The position numbers and the translations under genes are program-made. This document shows positions 17,834 through 26,956 of a stretch of DNA of 64,000 bases, piece after piece. Numbering within the stretch: the stretch's first letter is position 1; every line of letters starts with the position of its first letter. Origin of the DNA: Motiliproteus coralliicola (GTDB lineage Bacteria; Pseudomonadota; Gammaproteobacteria; Pseudomonadales; Balneatricaceae); the NCBI RefSeq assembly GCF_003345655.1, contig NZ_QQOH01000005.1, forward strand, positions 186,001 to 250,000, given 5' to 3'. The notes under the pieces are model-generated. The model worked only from the letters and a program-made list of their open reading frames with translations. It had not been told where the DNA came from and did no database searches.

Positions 17834-18305
17834 GATGGGACTCCTTGGATGCAAACAGGCTGCGCAGATGGCCAAACAGATGGACGGCGGTGTAGAGCAT
17901 CATCAGGGTCATGCCGATCACCAGCGCCACGTCGACGTAGAAGGTGGGGATATAGAGGGTTGGGCTCTCTTTCCAGACCCGCCATGAATACTTGGTGAAA
18001 TCCCAGGCCCAGTAGGTCAGCCAGCAGCCGACGATCAGGCTCAGAATTTCGCCAAGAGTCGCCAGCAGAATGGCCTGACGCTCGGTACTGAGGAAGATCT
18101 CCAGTACGTTGGCACGGATATGGGTGTTCTCACGGGAGGCGTTGACGGCGCCCAGGACGTAGAGCCACAGGGTGGGGTAGAGCAGGCTCTCTTCGAGCCC
18201 CATCACCGGCACTTCGAGGACGTAGCGGGTGATGACTTGGACAAACTGCCCACCGGCGACCAGGCAGATCAGCCCGGTTAGCAGCAGGCTGGCAAATCGA
18301 TTCAT
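17826..18305 (-). CDS. TRAP transporter small permease, DctQ type (left module)
   Basis: A 159-residue protein with four hydrophobic segments (about 7-27, 44-60, 82-104 and 125-146) and the family-like VITRYVLEVPVMGLEE. It forms the membrane complex with the large permease. It is the first gene of the left operon; its promoter lies in the 143-base space shared with the divergent LysR gene. Confidence 0.9.
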   Translation of the reverse strand: MNRFASLLLTGLICLVAGGQFVQVITRYVLEVPVMGLEESLLYPTLWLYVLGAVNASRENTHIRANVLEIFLSTERQAILLATLGEILSLIVGCWLTYWAWDFTKYSWRVWKESPTLYIPTFYVDVALVIGMTLMMLYTAVHLFGHLRSLFASKESHHG

Positions 18306-18371
18306 CGATGTTTCCTCAACTGGCTGTCTTGTTGTTGTGTTGAGGAAAGGTTCCGCTCGTTAGGCTATAAA

Positions 18372-18391
18372 ATCAAAACGATAATATTGAT
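18372..18391. promoter_or_regulatory. LysR-type binding site candidate (left module)
   Basis: ATCAA - 10 bases - TTGAT, an inverted repeat between divergent lysR and the TRAP operon. A second perfect palindrome AATCATGATT lies at 18426-18435 just before the lysR start. Both fit the usual placement of LysR recognition and activation sites. Confidence 0.4.
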
Positions 18392-18448
18392 ATCTGCATC
18401 AGTTTTTTCTATGGTCTCTCAAATCAATCATGATTATCAGAGGGTTAT

Positions 18449-19375
18449 ATGCACCTCAGTATTCGGCAATTACAGGCGTTTCGGGAAGTGATGCGTACCG
18501 GTTCGATCTCTGAAGCGGCTCGGGCGTTAAATCGGACCCAACCGGCGGTCAGTGCGATGATCGCCGGATTGGAGGAGGAGTTGGGTCTGGCGCTGTTCGA
18601 GCGACAGCGTGGCCGATTGATCAAGGTACCCGAGGCATACTTCTTTCTGGATGAGACCGAGGCGATCCTGGAGCGTCTGGCTCAATCGACCCGCACCATG
18701 CAGGAGATCGGCAACCTGAAAGAGGGGCGGTTGCGGATCGCCTGTATGCCAGCCTCGTCCCAGTTCATGATGCCGCGGCTGGTGGCCGACTTCGTACGAG
18801 AAAAGCCCAAGGTGAAGGTCTCGCTGATGATGCGCGCTTCCAGCGTGATCGAGGAGTGGGTCGCCTCGCAGCAGTACGATCTTGGCCTGGCGGAAACCCC
18901 GGCGCCGAACCGGGCGCTGGCCGTGGAAACCTTCGAACTGCGCTGTGTCTGTGCGGTGCGGGCCGATGATCCGTTAGCGGAAAAAGCCCGCCTCGAACCG
19001 CAGGACCTGTCCGGACTGCCGTTGGCCACCCTGCAGCAGGATCACCCCAACCTGATCGCCACCAAGGCCGCCTTCAGCGCCGCCGGGGCCGACTTCAACC
19101 AGCGCTTCGAGCTGCGAAACTTCCAGCCGGCGCTGAAACTGGTGGAAGAACGACTCTGTTACTGCATCTGCGACCCGATGACCGCGGCCAGTTACTACGA
19201 CTACCAGGGCAGCAACCGCACCCTGGTATTCAAACCCTTTGACCCGGAGGTGGTGCTGTCGGTGTCGATTCTGCAGCCGGCCCACCGTCCCGCGTCGAGG
19301 CTGGGGGCAGCCTTTGTTGAACTGCTGCGTGACGAGATCGAGCGGATCAACCGGATGTTCGAGTCGGTGCCCTGA
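18449..19375 (+). CDS. LysR family regulator of the left module
   Basis: A 308-residue LysR-type regulator. The winged helix-turn-helix is at about residues 3-62 (IRQLQAFREVMRTGSISEAA, then ALNRTQPAVSAMIAGLE) and a two-lobed effector domain follows. It is divergent from the left TRAP operon, so it probably activates that operon in response to the imported compound. It converges tail to tail with the second LysR gene across 44 bases. Confidence 0.9.
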   Translation: MHLSIRQLQAFREVMRTGSISEAARALNRTQPAVSAMIAGLEEELGLALFERQRGRLIKVPEAYFFLDETEAILERLAQSTRTMQEIGNLKEGRLRIACMPASSQFMMPRLVADFVREKPKVKVSLMMRASSVIEEWVASQQYDLGLAETPAPNRALAVETFELRCVCAVRADDPLAEKARLEPQDLSGLPLATLQQDHPNLIATKAAFSAAGADFNQRFELRNFQPALKLVEERLCYCICDPMTAASYYDYQGSNRTLVFKPFDPEVVLSVSILQPAHRPASRLGAAFVELLRDEIERINRMFESVP

Positions 19376-19376
19376 T

Positions 19377-19392
19377 CAGCCCTGAATGGCTG
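19377..19392. terminator. short hairpin between convergent lysR genes
   Basis: CAGCC - CTGAAT - GGCTG, a 5-bp stem directly after the stop of the plus-strand LysR gene in the 44-base space between the two. There is no U-run, so it is a weak terminator candidate for both directions. Confidence 0.25.
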
Positions 19393-19419
19393 CTGTGACT
19401 CGGTGAGGGAGGCGAGAAC

Positions 19420-20352
19420 TCAACGGTTCCGGTAGCGGAACAAGCCGTCGCTCTGGTCGGCCAGCAGCGCCAGCTGCTTTCGCAACTCGGTGGTGAAGGC
19501 GGTGGCCATCCGGGATTTGGAGCGGGTGGCCGGAAAAATTACCGCGAAATCAAACGGTACCGCCGGAGCAAAGGGTTTTACCACCAGGCCGCGCTGGGCA
19601 TAGTTGATCGCGGTGGCCGGATCCACCAGCGAGACCCCACCGCCATCCAGTACGAAGGCGCAGGCGACGTGGGAGACCTGGGTGTCGAACATCAGCTGGC
19701 GTTTGACCCCGGCGCGCTCGAACACCTCATCCACCTTGTAGCGCACACTCTGCTCGGTCCCGAGTGAAACGAACATCTCTCCCTCCAGATCCTCCGGCAC
19801 GATCACGGCCTTATCCACCAGTCGATGGTCGGGCGGCAGGATACAGAGCAGCTCACTGTCGGCCAGGGTTTCCACCTCGATCGCCGGATCCGACACCTTG
19901 ATCGCCGAGATCCCGATATCGAAGTGCTGGGTCGCGATCCAGTCGGCCACCTGTTGCGAGCTACGGACCTGCAGGGTGACCTGAATCCCCGGGTATTTCT
20001 GCATGAACTGGTGCACCACCTTGGGCATGAAGTCCTGGGCCAGGGCCGGCATACAGACGATCCGCAGGGTGCCGCGGTGAAAGTGACGTAGCTCCTCGGC
20101 GGTTCGCGATAGTTTCTCGATCCCGACGAACGATTTCTCCACCTCCTCGAACAGAATCATCGCCTCGGGGGTCGGCACCAGCCGCTTCTTATGGCGCTCA
20201 AACAGACTCACCCCGACACTTTCCTCGAAATCGGCCAGCAGCCGGCTGATCGCCGGTTGTGAGACATAGAGGATGTCGGCCGCACCGGTGGTGGTACCGG
20301 CAATCATCACCGCGCGAAAGGCTTCCACCTGACGAAAGCTGAGCCGGGCCAT
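19420..20352 (-). CDS. LysR family regulator of the right module
   Basis: A 310-residue LysR-type regulator with the helix-turn-helix at about residues 4-62 (FRQVEAFRAVMIAGTTTGAA, then YVSQPAISRLLADFE). Its effector domain is clearly different from that of the left-module LysR, so each may sense its own inducer. It is divergent from the right TRAP operon, in mirror image to the left arrangement. Confidence 0.9.
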   Translation of the reverse strand: MARLSFRQVEAFRAVMIAGTTTGAADILYVSQPAISRLLADFEESVGVSLFERHKKRLVPTPEAMILFEEVEKSFVGIEKLSRTAEELRHFHRGTLRIVCMPALAQDFMPKVVHQFMQKYPGIQVTLQVRSSQQVADWIATQHFDIGISAIKVSDPAIEVETLADSELLCILPPDHRLVDKAVIVPEDLEGEMFVSLGTEQSVRYKVDEVFERAGVKRQLMFDTQVSHVACAFVLDGGGVSLVDPATAINYAQRGLVVKPFAPAVPFDFAVIFPATRSKSRMATAFTTELRKQLALLADQSDGLFRYRNR

Positions 20353-20380
20353 GGTTGTTCTCCTGCTGGGTCTGAATCGT

Positions 20381-20427
20381 TGTTATATAACACTATGTTA
20401 TCAAGTGTCGAAAATAAACGATTTGAT
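20381..20427. promoter_or_regulatory. LysR-type binding region (right module)
   Basis: Contains the perfect palindrome TGTTATATAACA (20381-20392), then CACT - 9 bases - AGTG, then ATCAA (20400-20404) and TTGAT (20423-20427). The ATCAA / TTGAT arms and an AAACGAT string recur in the left-module regulatory region with different spacing. Confidence 0.4.
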
Positions 20428-20511
20428 GTTATTTGGTCGCTATTTGACCATATCTCCCACTGGATCGGCTGCCGATCCATCGATCCCCTCCGACATTAAA
20501 GAGACAAAAAA

Positions 20512-21072
20512 ATGGAGAGAATCTTCCGTTATGTCCTGGCGTTACTGATCAGCACCGTGGCTGGTTTTCAGTTCGTCCAGGTCATCACTCGCTACGTGTT
20601 CGAGACCCCGGTGATGGGGCTGGAAGAGGTGGCGATGATTCCCACCCTGTGGCTCTACGCCCTGGGCGCGGTCAACGCCTCCCGTGAAGACACCCAGATC
20701 CGCGCTAACGTGCTGGAGATCTTCCTCAGCACCGAACGGGCCCGCCATATCCTGCTGGTGATCTCAGAAAGCCTGAGCCTGGTGATCTCGCTGTGGCTGA
20801 CCTCCTGGGCCTGGGACTACCTGCGTTACGCAATTCGGGTCGGCAAGGAGACCCCCACCCTTTACCTGCCCACGCTGATCTACGAGTCGGCGCTGTTCCT
20901 GGCGCTGGCGGCGATGAGCCTGTACGTGGGCTGGCACCTGATCGGTCATATCCGTGCCCTGTGGCGCGGTGGTAGGGAGCTGGATACCCCGATCGATCAC
21001 GAGCATCCCCACACCAGCGAACTAGATGAATTCCAGATTCTGGAGCCCCAGGAGGACAAGACCCATGGTTGA
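20512..21072 (+). CDS. TRAP transporter small permease, DctQ type (right module)
   Basis: A 186-residue protein, very like the left small permease over the first 150 residues (VITRYVFETPVMGLEE, LWLYALGAVNASREDTQIRA) with four membrane segments. It carries an extra acidic C-terminal tail of about 25 residues (DHEHPHTSELDEFQ). It is the first gene of the right operon and overlaps the large permease start by 8 bases, as in the left copy. Confidence 0.9.
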   Translation: MERIFRYVLALLISTVAGFQFVQVITRYVFETPVMGLEEVAMIPTLWLYALGAVNASREDTQIRANVLEIFLSTERARHILLVISESLSLVISLWLTSWAWDYLRYAIRVGKETPTLYLPTLIYESALFLALAAMSLYVGWHLIGHIRALWRGGRELDTPIDHEHPHTSELDEFQILEPQEDKTHG

Positions 21073-22363
21073 GATCGCACTGCTTGCCTTTCTGGTACTG
21101 ATCTTTCTGCTAAGCCTCGGTGTTCCGCTGCCGTTCTGCTTCGGCGCCGGCCTGATGGTGATGACCCTGGTCGGGGACGCCACCATGAAGGGCATGATGC
21201 TGTGGGGCTTTGGTCAGCTGACCAACCCGGTGCTGCTGGCGATCCCGCTGTTCGTGTTCGCCGGTACCATCATGAGCGTCAGCGGCATCGCTGCCAGTCT
21301 GCTCAAATTCGTTAATGTCTTCGTCGGTCGTATTCGCGGTGGTCTCGGGGTCGTGGCGTCGGTCAGCTGCGCCATCATCGGCGCGATCTCCGGCTCCGGC
21401 CTGACCGGTATCGCGGCCATCGGCCCGCTGTTAATCCCGGAGATGGAGCGCAAGGGTTACCCCCGTGCTTACGCTACCGCGCTGATCGCCAACTCGTCGA
21501 TCCTGGGTCTGCTGATTCCGCCCAGTGTGACGATGATCGTCTACGGCTGGGTCACCGAGACGTCGATCCTGGCCAGCTTTCTGGCCACCCTCGGGCCGGG
21601 ACTGCTGATCATGTTCAACTTTGCGGTGGTCAACCTGGTGATGGCGCGCAAGTTTGACCTGGTGCTCGACGAGCCGGTCGCGTTCGGCGAGATGATCAAA
21701 CAGGCCGGTAGCAACACCGTGCATGCGGTCCCGGCGCTGCTGATGCCGGTCATCATTCTTGGCGGTATCTACGGCGGCGTGATGACTCCCACCGAGGCGG
21801 CGGCCGTGGCGGTGATCTACGCCCTGCCGGTGGGCTTCATGATCTACAAGGGCCTGACCTGGCAATCCTTCCTGGAGTCCGGCAAGGAGTCGGCCACCGC
21901 GGTGGGTGCGATTCTGATCATGATCCTGTTCAGCCTGATGCTGAGCCAGATCTTCGTGATGGAAGACATTCCCCAGGCGCTGGTGGAGGCGATCTTCGAG
22001 ATCACCGAAAACAAGACCCTACTGTTGCTGCTGGTGACCCTGTTCCTGTTCCTGATCGGCATGGTGGTCAACGACATCACCGCCATCATTCTGACCGCGC
22101 CGCTGCTGATGCCGTTGATGGAAGCGCTCGGGGTCAGCCCGATCCAGTTTGCCGCCATCATGGGGGTGACCACGGCAATGGGCGGAGTGACGCCGCCCTA
22201 CGCCAGCATCCTCTACCTGGGCGCCCGTATCGGTAACGTCAAATTCACCGAAATCATCAAGCCAGCGATGGTGCTGCTGCTGTTCGGCTACCTGCCGGTA
22301 GTAGCGCTGGTGCTGATCTGGCCCGAATTGTCCGAATTTATTCCCCAGATGCTGGGTTATTAA
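21065..22363 (+). CDS. TRAP transporter large permease, DctM type (right module)
   Basis: A 432-residue membrane protein of the same length as the left copy and almost the same sequence. It shows ISGSGLTGIAAIGPLLIPEM, LLGLLIPPSVTMIVYG and TPTEAAAVAVIYA. The start MVEIALL at 21065 is the family start; the frame is open to 21026 within the small permease gene. Confidence 0.93.
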   Translation: MVEIALLAFLVLIFLLSLGVPLPFCFGAGLMVMTLVGDATMKGMMLWGFGQLTNPVLLAIPLFVFAGTIMSVSGIAASLLKFVNVFVGRIRGGLGVVASVSCAIIGAISGSGLTGIAAIGPLLIPEMERKGYPRAYATALIANSSILGLLIPPSVTMIVYGWVTETSILASFLATLGPGLLIMFNFAVVNLVMARKFDLVLDEPVAFGEMIKQAGSNTVHAVPALLMPVIILGGIYGGVMTPTEAAAVAVIYALPVGFMIYKGLTWQSFLESGKESATAVGAILIMILFSLMLSQIFVMEDIPQALVEAIFEITENKTLLLLLVTLFLFLIGMVVNDITAIILTAPLLMPLMEALGVSPIQFAAIMGVTTAMGGVTPPYASILYLGARIGNVKFTEIIKPAMVLLLFGYLPVVALVLIWPELSEFIPQMLGY

Positions 22364-22416
22364 ACGCAAGACCGAACCTTTCCTCCGGGAACTGTAAAAC
22401 AATAAAGGAGAACATC

Positions 22417-23415
22417 ATGCGTAATACGCTGACCAAGAAACTCGCCCTGACGCTTTCGCTGACACTGGGAGCCATTACCGCGGCCGAAGCCGCCACCCTA
22501 AAGATCAGTCATGTTCGCCCGCAGGGTGCGATCATTGACCAGGAGATCAAGGCGTTTGCCACTGAGGTTAAGCAGGCCACCGATGGTGACCTGAAAGTCA
22601 AAATCTACGCGGCCAGCGCCTTGGGGGATTACACCTCCGTGCAGGAGCGTATCTCGGTTGGTGCCGTGGACATGGCGGTGCAACCAGCCGCCGCTGCTGC
22701 TGACCGTAAGATGCAGATCAGCTCTTTCCCCTATATCGCCGAGAATTGGGAGCAGGCGCGCAAGATCTACGGTCCCGGTGGTGCCATCTACGATGCGATG
22801 AAGAAGCTGTACGCCAAGCAGGACATCACCATGCTGGCAGCGTACCCGGTCTACTTCGGCGGTATCGCGCTGAACCGTGATGCCGTGTCTCCGGGTGATG
22901 TCGACGTCAAGAAAGGGATCAAGGTTCGGGTACCGGGCATCAAGAGCTTCCAGCTCACCGGTGACTCGTTGGGCTACATCAGCTCGCCGATTCCGTTCTC
23001 CGAAGCCTTTACCGCGGTTCAGACTGGTGTGGTCGACGGGGTGATCGGCTCCGGTGCCGAGGGCTACTACGCCTCGTTCCGTGATGTGACCAAGACCTAC
23101 CTGCCGGTCAACACTCACTTTGAGGTCTGGTACATGATCATCAATTCCGAAACCCTGGCCGACCTGGATGCCGACGAGCGCGACACGCTGCAGAAGGCCG
23201 CGCTGGCGTTTGAGGCCAAGCGTTGGGAGCGGGCCGAATCCGATCAGGCCGCTTACGAGCAGAAGCTGGCCGACAACGGCGCCACCATCGTTCGCCTGAG
23301 CGATGCCGAATTGGCCGCCGCAGCCAAGAAGGTTCGTGCCGAAGTCTGGCCGCAGATTCTGGAAGATGTGGGTGCCAGCTGGGGTCAGGGCATTCTGGAC
23401 CAGGCTGCCAACTAA
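22417..23415 (+). CDS. TRAP transporter substrate-binding protein (right module)
   Basis: A 332-residue DctP-type protein with a signal peptide (about 1-26, ending AAEA) and the ligand arginine in GIKVRVPGI. AAAGGAGAA precedes the ATG. It is closely similar to the left-module protein, including the whole binding region IKSFQLT and YISSPIPFSEAFTAVQTGVV, so both probably bind the same or very similar ligands. Confidence 0.92.
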   Translation: MRNTLTKKLALTLSLTLGAITAAEAATLKISHVRPQGAIIDQEIKAFATEVKQATDGDLKVKIYAASALGDYTSVQERISVGAVDMAVQPAAAAADRKMQISSFPYIAENWEQARKIYGPGGAIYDAMKKLYAKQDITMLAAYPVYFGGIALNRDAVSPGDVDVKKGIKVRVPGIKSFQLTGDSLGYISSPIPFSEAFTAVQTGVVDGVIGSGAEGYYASFRDVTKTYLPVNTHFEVWYMIINSETLADLDADERDTLQKAALAFEAKRWERAESDQAAYEQKLADNGATIVRLSDAELAAAAKKVRAEVWPQILEDVGASWGQGILDQAAN

Positions 23416-23525
23416 TCCTGCCTGAGGACGCTGGGTTGTCGGTTGCTGCCGCTGCAATGGTTGCGACGGTAGCGATCGATGCTCCAGCTCTACACCGGTA
23501 ACAGTAGTTTTCCTCGGGAGAAAAG

Positions 23526-24653
23526 ATGATGAGCGCAGCTGCAAAGATGGGCCGCGTTGAGGCCGACATTACCGTCATCGGTGGTGGCCTGGTGGGGCTG
23601 GCCGTCGCTCTGGGTCTGCAGGACCGGGGCCTTCGGGTCGCGGTGGTGGATGAGGGTGATCTGGCTTTGCGAGCCTCGCGGGGCAATTTCGGCCTGGTCT
23701 GGGTCCAGGGAAAGGGCGACACCTGCCCGGCCTATGCCCGCTTGAGTCGTCGCTCGGCGCGCCTTTGGGGCGACTTCGCCGCAGGTTTGCAGGAGTCCAC
23801 CGGGATCGATGTGCAGCTGACCCAGCGGGGCGGTCTGTTTATCTGTCTGGAGCAGGACGAGCTGCAGAAAAGGGTCGATATGCTGGAATCGATGCGCCGT
23901 CAGCACGATGGCGATTATCCGTTCGAGGTGCTGGATCCGGCCGCACTGAGGGATAAAGAACCGGCGGTCGGGCCGACCGTGGCCGGAGCTACCTGGGGAC
24001 CGGAAGATGGTCATGTGAATCCATTGCTGCTGATGCGGGCGATGGTGCAACGTTTTCTCGATGCCGGTGGTCAGCTGCTGACCGACGGCCCGGTGGAACG
24101 GATTGAATCCCACAATGGCGCGTTCCGACTTCAGGGTGCTGGCTGGACTCGGGAGACCGGACGGGTGGTGTTGGCCGCCGGGCTGGGCAATAAGTCACTA
24201 GCGGCTCAGGTGGGATTGAATGCGCCGCTGGAGCCCAATCGGGGCCAGGTACTGATCGCCGAACGGGTGCAGCCGTTGCTGAACTACCCCAATGGCCATG
24301 TTCGCCAGACTGCCGAAGGCACGATCCAATGTGGCGACTCCAAGGAAGATGTGGGTTTCGACTGCGGTACCACCACCGAGGTGGAGGCCGCGATCGCCGC
24401 GCGGGCGATTCGAATGTTTCCCGCGCTGGAGCAGGTCCGGCTGGTGCGCTCCTGGGGCGCGTTGCGGGTGATGACCCCCGACGGCTATCCGATCTATCAA
24501 CAGAGCGAAAGCCACCCCGGAGCCTATCTGGTCACCTGCCATAGCGGTGTCACGCTGGCGGCGGTCCATGCCGGTCCGATCGCGGACTGGATTGCCGGTG
24601 AAAACAATGCCGGCGAACTTGAATTGGAGGTTTTCCATGGCGACCGTTTCTAA
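23526..24653 (+). CDS. DAO-family FAD oxidase, HcnC/OoxB-like subunit (right module)
   Basis: A 375-residue FAD oxidoreductase with dinucleotide fold TVIGGGLVGLAVALGLQDRG near residue 16 and an FAD-closing VTCHSGVTLAAVHAGPIADW near the C-terminus. It is the same family as the left DAO subunit but only distantly similar, so the substrate or stereochemistry may differ. In this module it precedes the [2Fe-2S] gene, whereas in the left module it follows the HcnB-like gene. GGGAG lies 5 bases before the ATG. Confidence 0.87.
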   Translation: MMSAAAKMGRVEADITVIGGGLVGLAVALGLQDRGLRVAVVDEGDLALRASRGNFGLVWVQGKGDTCPAYARLSRRSARLWGDFAAGLQESTGIDVQLTQRGGLFICLEQDELQKRVDMLESMRRQHDGDYPFEVLDPAALRDKEPAVGPTVAGATWGPEDGHVNPLLLMRAMVQRFLDAGGQLLTDGPVERIESHNGAFRLQGAGWTRETGRVVLAAGLGNKSLAAQVGLNAPLEPNRGQVLIAERVQPLLNYPNGHVRQTAEGTIQCGDSKEDVGFDCGTTTEVEAAIAARAIRMFPALEQVRLVRSWGALRVMTPDGYPIYQQSESHPGAYLVTCHSGVTLAAVHAGPIADWIAGENNAGELELEVFHGDRF

Positions 24654-24996
24654 CTTCAAACGCCTGCCTGCCAACGCCGCTGCCGAAGTCTGTATCTGGG
24701 TCGAAGGGCAGCCGGTGACTGCCCGCGAAGGCGAGAGCGTCGCCGCTGCCGTATTGGCGGCAGGCCTGGGGCCGACCCGTACCACCCCGGTTTCAGACAG
24801 TGCCCGCTCGCCCTACTGCATGATGGGGGTCTGCTTCGAATGCCTGATGGAGATCGACGGTCAGGCCAATAGCCAGGGTTGTATGACGGCGGTCGAAGAG
24901 GGGATGCAGGTCCGTTTCCAACGGGGTATTCGTGCCGTGCCCGCGGACACAGACACGGAAAAATCCACGGAAAAAGAAGCGGGAGAAAACCGATGA
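24637..24996 (+). CDS. (2Fe-2S)-binding subunit, HcnA-like (right module)
   Basis: A 119-residue ferredoxin-like subunit with cluster ligands in PYCMMGVCFEC and SQGC. GGAGG sits 6 bases before the ATG at 24637, which overlaps the end of the DAO gene by 17 bases. Its ATGA overlaps the start of the HcnB-like gene. It lacks the Gln-rich tail of the left copy and has instead a short acidic/basic end. Confidence 0.87.
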   Translation: MATVSNFKRLPANAAAEVCIWVEGQPVTAREGESVAAAVLAAGLGPTRTTPVSDSARSPYCMMGVCFECLMEIDGQANSQGCMTAVEEGMQVRFQRGIRAVPADTDTEKSTEKEAGENR

Positions 24997-26450
24997 ATCA
25001 TTATGATCTCGCCATTATCGGGGCCGGCCCAGCCGGGATGGCTGCCGCTGTTACGGCAGCCGAAAGCGGACTGCAGGTGGCCCTGATCGATGAGCAAGCC
25101 CGTCCCGGTGGACAGATTTACCGCAATGTCGGCAGCCCGGCGTTGCGTCAACGGGAGATTCTGGGGCCGGATTACTATGCCGGTGAACGCCTGGTGGAGG
25201 CGCTGGATCACCCGCAGATCACAGATTTCAGTGGCGCCATGGTGTGGGAGGTTCGAACCGACACCCTCTGTCTGACCGTCGATGGTCAGAGTCGCCAGAT
25301 CGGTTTCCAGCGGTTGCTGATCGCCACCGGCGCTCAGGAGCGTCCGGTGCCGTTCCCTGGTTGGACCACGCCGGGGGTGATGACCTGCGGGGCGGCTCAG
25401 ATCATGTTGAAAACCAGCGGCTTGGCCCCCAACGGTCCATTGATTATCGCGGGTTCCGGTCCGCTGCTGCTGCTGATTGCCTGTCAGCTGAGCCGAGCCG
25501 GGGTCGAAATCGAGGCGCTTCTTGAGACCACACCGCGGCGCCGCTATCTGGAATCGCTGTCGGCCTGGCCCGGCGCGTTGCGCGGCTGGCGCTACCTGCT
25601 CAAAGGCGCATCGATGCTGGCCGAACTACGGCGCCGTGGGGTTAAACACCTGACCGGCGTCAGTCAGCTCCGGGCCGAGGCGGACGCCGAGGGGCAGCTT
25701 TGTGGGCTGAGTTATCACCGAGGCGGTCATCAGCAGCGGTTGGATTGTGCGACCCTGCTGGTACATCAGGGGGTGGTCCCCAACGTCCAGCTGAGTCGCT
25801 CGATTGGAGCTGCCCATGACTGGGACGAAGTGCAGCAATGCTGGCGGCCCCGGTTGGATCCCTATGGTGAAACGACCCAGGCCGGTGTGTTTATTGCCGG
25901 TGATGGCGGCGGTATCGGCGGTGCACTGGTGGCCGAATTGCAGGGTCGCCGTGCCGCCAACCGGATAGCCAATCAGTTGAGTCGACTCGGCGCGACCGAG
26001 TTTGAACATCGTGCCAACAGCCTGCAGCGTCAGATCGATTTCCAGTTGGCGATACGACCGTTTCTGGATCGGCTCTACCGTCCCGCCGATGAGTTTTTGC
26101 GACCCAGCGATGAGACCCTGGTTTGTCGTTGCGAAGAGGTTCGTGCCGGAGAGATCCGCCAGCTTGCTCGCGGCGGCTGCGCCGGTCCGAATCAGGCCAA
26201 GGCGTTCAGTCGCGCCGGGATGGGGCCCTGCCAGGGGCGGCTTTGTGGGTTGACGGTGTCGCAGCTGATGGCCGAAGCCAGTGACCGCCCGGTGGCCGAG
26301 GTGGGTTATTACAACATCCGCTCACCGATCAAGCCGGTGACCCTGGGTGAGGTGGCCGGGCTGGCGGCCGATCAAGATCAACAGCCGCAGGCACCGCAGA
26401 TTGCGGAGCCTTCAGCAGTTTCAAATTATCAAAGGAGCGTCAGTCGATGA
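24993..26450 (+). CDS. FAD/NAD(P) oxidoreductase with BFD-like [2Fe-2S] domain, HcnB/OoxA-like (right module)
   Basis: A 485-residue protein with FAD fold [20 protein letters not shown], a mid-chain Rossmann segment ([18 protein letters not shown]) and a C-terminal BFD-like domain with cysteines in VCRCEE and [13 protein letters not shown]. One cysteine of the left copy (RCGMGPC) is alanine here (RAGMGPC), which may change the cluster. The start at 24993 overlaps the previous stop by 4 bases. Confidence 0.88.
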   Translation: MNHYDLAIIGAGPAGMAAAVTAAESGLQVALIDEQARPGGQIYRNVGSPALRQREILGPDYYAGERLVEALDHPQITDFSGAMVWEVRTDTLCLTVDGQSRQIGFQRLLIATGAQERPVPFPGWTTPGVMTCGAAQIMLKTSGLAPNGPLIIAGSGPLLLLIACQLSRAGVEIEALLETTPRRRYLESLSAWPGALRGWRYLLKGASMLAELRRRGVKHLTGVSQLRAEADAEGQLCGLSYHRGGHQQRLDCATLLVHQGVVPNVQLSRSIGAAHDWDEVQQCWRPRLDPYGETTQAGVFIAGDGGGIGGALVAELQGRRAANRIANQLSRLGATEFEHRANSLQRQIDFQLAIRPFLDRLYRPADEFLRPSDETLVCRCEEVRAGEIRQLARGGCAGPNQAKAFSRAGMGPCQGRLCGLTVSQLMAEASDRPVAEVGYYNIRSPIKPVTLGEVAGLAADQDQQPQAPQIAEPSAVSNYQRSVSR

Positions 26451-26794
26451 CCATCGAGCGTTACCAGACCAATGCGCGGATGAGCCGCGTGGTGGTGCAC
26501 AACCAAACCGTTTACCTCTGCGGCCAGGTGGCCGAGGACCGCAATGCGGATATTTCCGACCAGACCCGCACCATGCTGGCCAAGGTCGATCAGCTGCTCG
26601 AGAGCGTCGGCAGTAGTCGGTCGAAACTGCTGTCGGCCACGATCTACCTGAAGGATATGGCCGACTTTGCCGGGATGAACGCGGTCTGGGATGACTGGGT
26701 ACCCAAGGGGCAGGCGCCGGCCAGGGCCTGTGTCGAAGCGGCCATGGCGGCTCCCGAACTGCGGGTAGAGATCTCCGTGGTTGCCGCCCTATAA
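26447..26794 (+). CDS. RidA family reactive imine/enamine deaminase (right module)
   Basis: A 115-residue RidA protein of the same length as the left copy. The key arginine is in [10 protein letters not shown] and the glutamate in [10 protein letters not shown]. Its ATGA overlaps the HcnB-like stop, so production of the imine-forming enzyme and the imine hydrolase is translationally coupled. Confidence 0.92.
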   Translation: MTIERYQTNARMSRVVVHNQTVYLCGQVAEDRNADISDQTRTMLAKVDQLLESVGSSRSKLLSATIYLKDMADFAGMNAVWDDWVPKGQAPARACVEAAMAAPELRVEISVVAAL

Positions 26795-26956
26795 ACCCAA
26801 AGCGCTGATTGAAAAGTCGGCGCAGTTTCTGTCCTACCCTCTCAATTATTTACACCTGCCATTTTTTTATCCGCCTCCTGACTGGGGTGCGGCGCTGGAC
26901 CCGCTCCTGCTCACCGGTAATACTTAGCCAAAACAACCTGTCTATTGAGCAGTACG

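Noticed and set aside
11830-26794. True hydrogen cyanide synthase operons (hcnABC)
   Set aside because: The subunits are homologous, but both sets are linked to TRAP importers and RidA, and HcnABC is normally a stand-alone three-gene operon. A catabolic oxidase is more likely; cyanide production is not excluded.
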